Assembly (NCBI GenBank): GCA_029931885.1 | Contig: JAOZRJ010000055.1 | Location: 1,380 to 8,621 of the forward strand | Direction: 5' to 3' | Source: Candidatus Omnitrophota bacterium | GTDB taxonomy: Bacteria > Omnitrophota > Koll11 > Zapsychrales > Aceulaceae | DNA length: 7,242 bases | In this document: positions 6,103 through 7,242 of the stretch, piece by piece | How the letters are laid out: each line of letters opens with the position of its first letter | Position numbering within the stretch: position 1 is the first letter of the stretch | Notes under the pieces: model-generated | Databases searched by the model: none | What the model was told of the DNA's origin: nothing | Seen by the model: only the letters and a program-made list of their open reading frames with translations | Program-made: the position numbers and the translations under genes

Positions 6103-6106
6103 TTTT

Positions 6107-6970
6107 ATGACAGAATCTTGGGCGTATCCCTTAGAAATTGAAGATCGAGTGCATGTGAGATTCACTGCTTACGAATACAGTATGCCGAGTTTGCCTAGTA
6201 GGGAACATTCGGGCGATGTGTATAATGGTGTACTAATAGTAAGGGAAAAAACTCTTTTTTCTTTTTCAACATATATTGAGGGTGGATTTGGGGACTCAAT
6301 GTCGGCAGAGTGGAAAACGAATAATAAAGTCGCATTTACCGGTGACACTAAAAAAATGACTGGGGGAAAACAACCTACTGATGCAACAGCTGCCGACGGT
6401 TCGGCAATTGTTTCAAACGTAACTAATGTTGCAGTCGGAATGGCGCATAATAATACAAAAATGGCAATGCTGAAGCAGGTCGGTGAATCTGCCTCTGGAA
6501 TCCGTATGGCTCCCAATGAAGCGATGGTGTTTTTAGGAAATTCAAGTCGTGAGATGTCATTCAATGTTAAATTTACTCCAATCGACGAGGAAGAAGGCAA
6601 AATTATGAAATCGGTAGTAGCAGCGTTCAGGAACTCGACAACCGCTTCTAGACCTAATGTTATCGAAGGCATGTTGAATGTTATGGTATATCCACCGATT
6701 TTCGATATAAGTATCATAAATCCGCAGAACCGCGGTGTATCATCAAAAGATTTTATTCAGTTTAGATCTATGGTGCTAGAGAAATTTTCAGTGAAATATA
6801 GTGAAGGCAATGACCTTTATACTTGGTTTACTGATGGGACTCCAACGAGCGCCAATCTCTCAATATCTTTTAGATCTATGTACCCAGCATTCCGAGCAAC
6901 ACCGGGATCAATTGCAGCAGCTAGTCCTCATGAGGTAGAAAAAGGCAAAAAAGCAAATAAACCACATTAA
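6107..6970 (+). CDS. 48: gp48-like baseplate tail-tube cap / tube initiator
   Basis: In T4, gp48 sits on the central hub and, with gp54, starts tube polymerisation. This 287-residue protein follows the tape measure gene exactly as gene 48 follows 29. Residues 145-175 (GNSSREMSFNVKFTP, then DEEEGKIMKSVVAAFR) match the style of the gp48 segment ENRTKVFTWDLTPRS followed by its helix. YPPIFDISI (195-203) corresponds to gp48 NPTVWMV, and FRSMVLEKFSVKYSEGN with TSANLSISFRSM (219-258) corresponds to QIQSIRFDKTPNGN with STFTLEITMREI. These form the gp19-like fold. The region 80-130 is Ala/Thr/Asn-rich and likely flexible, and the last 15 residues are lysine-rich. It is shorter than T4 gp48 (364 aa). 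A gp54-like assignment is the main alternative; both belong to the same fold family. Confidence 0.7.
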   Translation: MTESWAYPLEIEDRVHVRFTAYEYSMPSLPSREHSGDVYNGVLIVREKTLFSFSTYIEGGFGDSMSAEWKTNNKVAFTGDTKKMTGGKQPTDATAADGSAIVSNVTNVAVGMAHNNTKMAMLKQVGESASGIRMAPNEAMVFLGNSSREMSFNVKFTPIDEEEGKIMKSVVAAFRNSTTASRPNVIEGMLNVMVYPPIFDISIINPQNRGVSSKDFIQFRSMVLEKFSVKYSEGNDLYTWFTDGTPTSANLSISFRSMYPAFRATPGSIAAASPHEVEKGKKANKPH

Positions 6971-6975
6971 TACCA

Positions 6976-7242
6976 ATGGCAAATTATAATTATTTACAAC
7001 ATTTGACAGACACCACAATTGACTTGACGGCTTACTTGACAGAATTTTCAGATGATAATTATGATCTGAAATTGAACAATCAACAGCCAGTAGTCACAAC
7101 ACTACCCAATTTATTTCAACATATGTATTTGGTGAGAGATTTCAAAGACAAGGGCGCGTCCTTTAGTATGTATAATGTACAGGATGGCGAGTTGCCAGAG
7201 GATGTCTCATTGAAATTCTACGGAAATGTGTCATCGTGGTGG
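6976..7242 (+). CDS. 53: gp53-like baseplate wedge protein (3' partial)
   Basis: The frame opens at ATG 6976, 5 bases after the previous stop, and runs 89 codons to the window end without a stop. The segment PEDVSLKFYGNVSSWW (residues 74-89) matches the hallmark of gp53, PEELANAIYGNPQLYW in T4, a LysM-like stretch near the middle of the family. LPNLFQHMYL (43-52) corresponds to the gp53 region before it (T4: MTDIFRNYKDYF). T4 gp53 (196 aa) joins the wedges to the central hub and triggers their association into the hexagonal baseplate. About half the protein is expected to lie beyond the window. No Shine-Dalgarno sequence is evident, so translation may be coupled to the upstream gene. The neighbouring gp48-like gene supports the call. 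Confidence 0.75.
   Translation, partial: MANYNYLQHLTDTTIDLTAYLTEFSDDNYDLKLNNQQPVVTTLPNLFQHMYLVRDFKDKGASFSMYNVQDGELPEDVSLKFYGNVSSWW

Noticed and set aside
6169..6717. Reverse-strand open frame (182 codons) opposite the gp48-like gene
   Set aside because: It lies wholly within a convincing forward gene in a one-direction operon and has no recognisable motif.

Overview
The window is part of the tail-assembly operon of a contractile-tailed phage (Caudoviricetes, myovirus, T4-like type) or a prophage of one. Every gene is on the + strand. Gaps are 1 to 27 bases, and I see no terminator, tRNA, mobile element or CRISPR. Base composition is AT-leaning and all three stop codons are used, so the standard bacterial code fits. 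Nothing in the sequence identifies the host.

Layout: (1) 1-867, the 3' part of a baseplate protein whose C-terminus resembles T4 gp8 (baseplate wedge); the frame is open to the window edge. (2) 870-2544, three consecutive genes of 178-196 codons that all carry the gp19-type tail-tube fold signature; the middle one is the closest to T4 gp19. (3) 2567-3460, a gp26-type (T4_baseplate family) tail/baseplate assembly protein with paired cysteines like a zinc site. (4) 3457-3618, a short ORF in the -1 frame that starts at a run of six T at the end of the previous gene. It looks like the C-terminal extension of a frameshifted tail assembly chaperone, as known for lambda G/GT and P2 E/E'. (5) 3646-6099, the tape measure protein (817 aa), equivalent in position to T4 gp29. 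(6) 6107-6970, a gp48-like tail-tube cap/initiator at the baseplate. (7) 6976 to the window end, the N-terminal part of a gp53-like baseplate wedge protein.

How the genes work together (inference from T4 and P2 biology): the chaperone and its frameshifted longer form would coat or deliver the tape measure protein. The gp48-like protein caps the baseplate and seeds tube polymerisation around the tape measure. The tube proteins stack to the length set by it, and the gp8- and gp53-like proteins build the wedges. The sheath gene and the hub proteins (gp27, gp5, gp28, gp51 in T4) are not in the window.

The points most worth checking are the unannotated -1 frameshift extension with a hairpin just downstream, the three tandem tube paralogs, and the repeat architecture of the tape measure protein.
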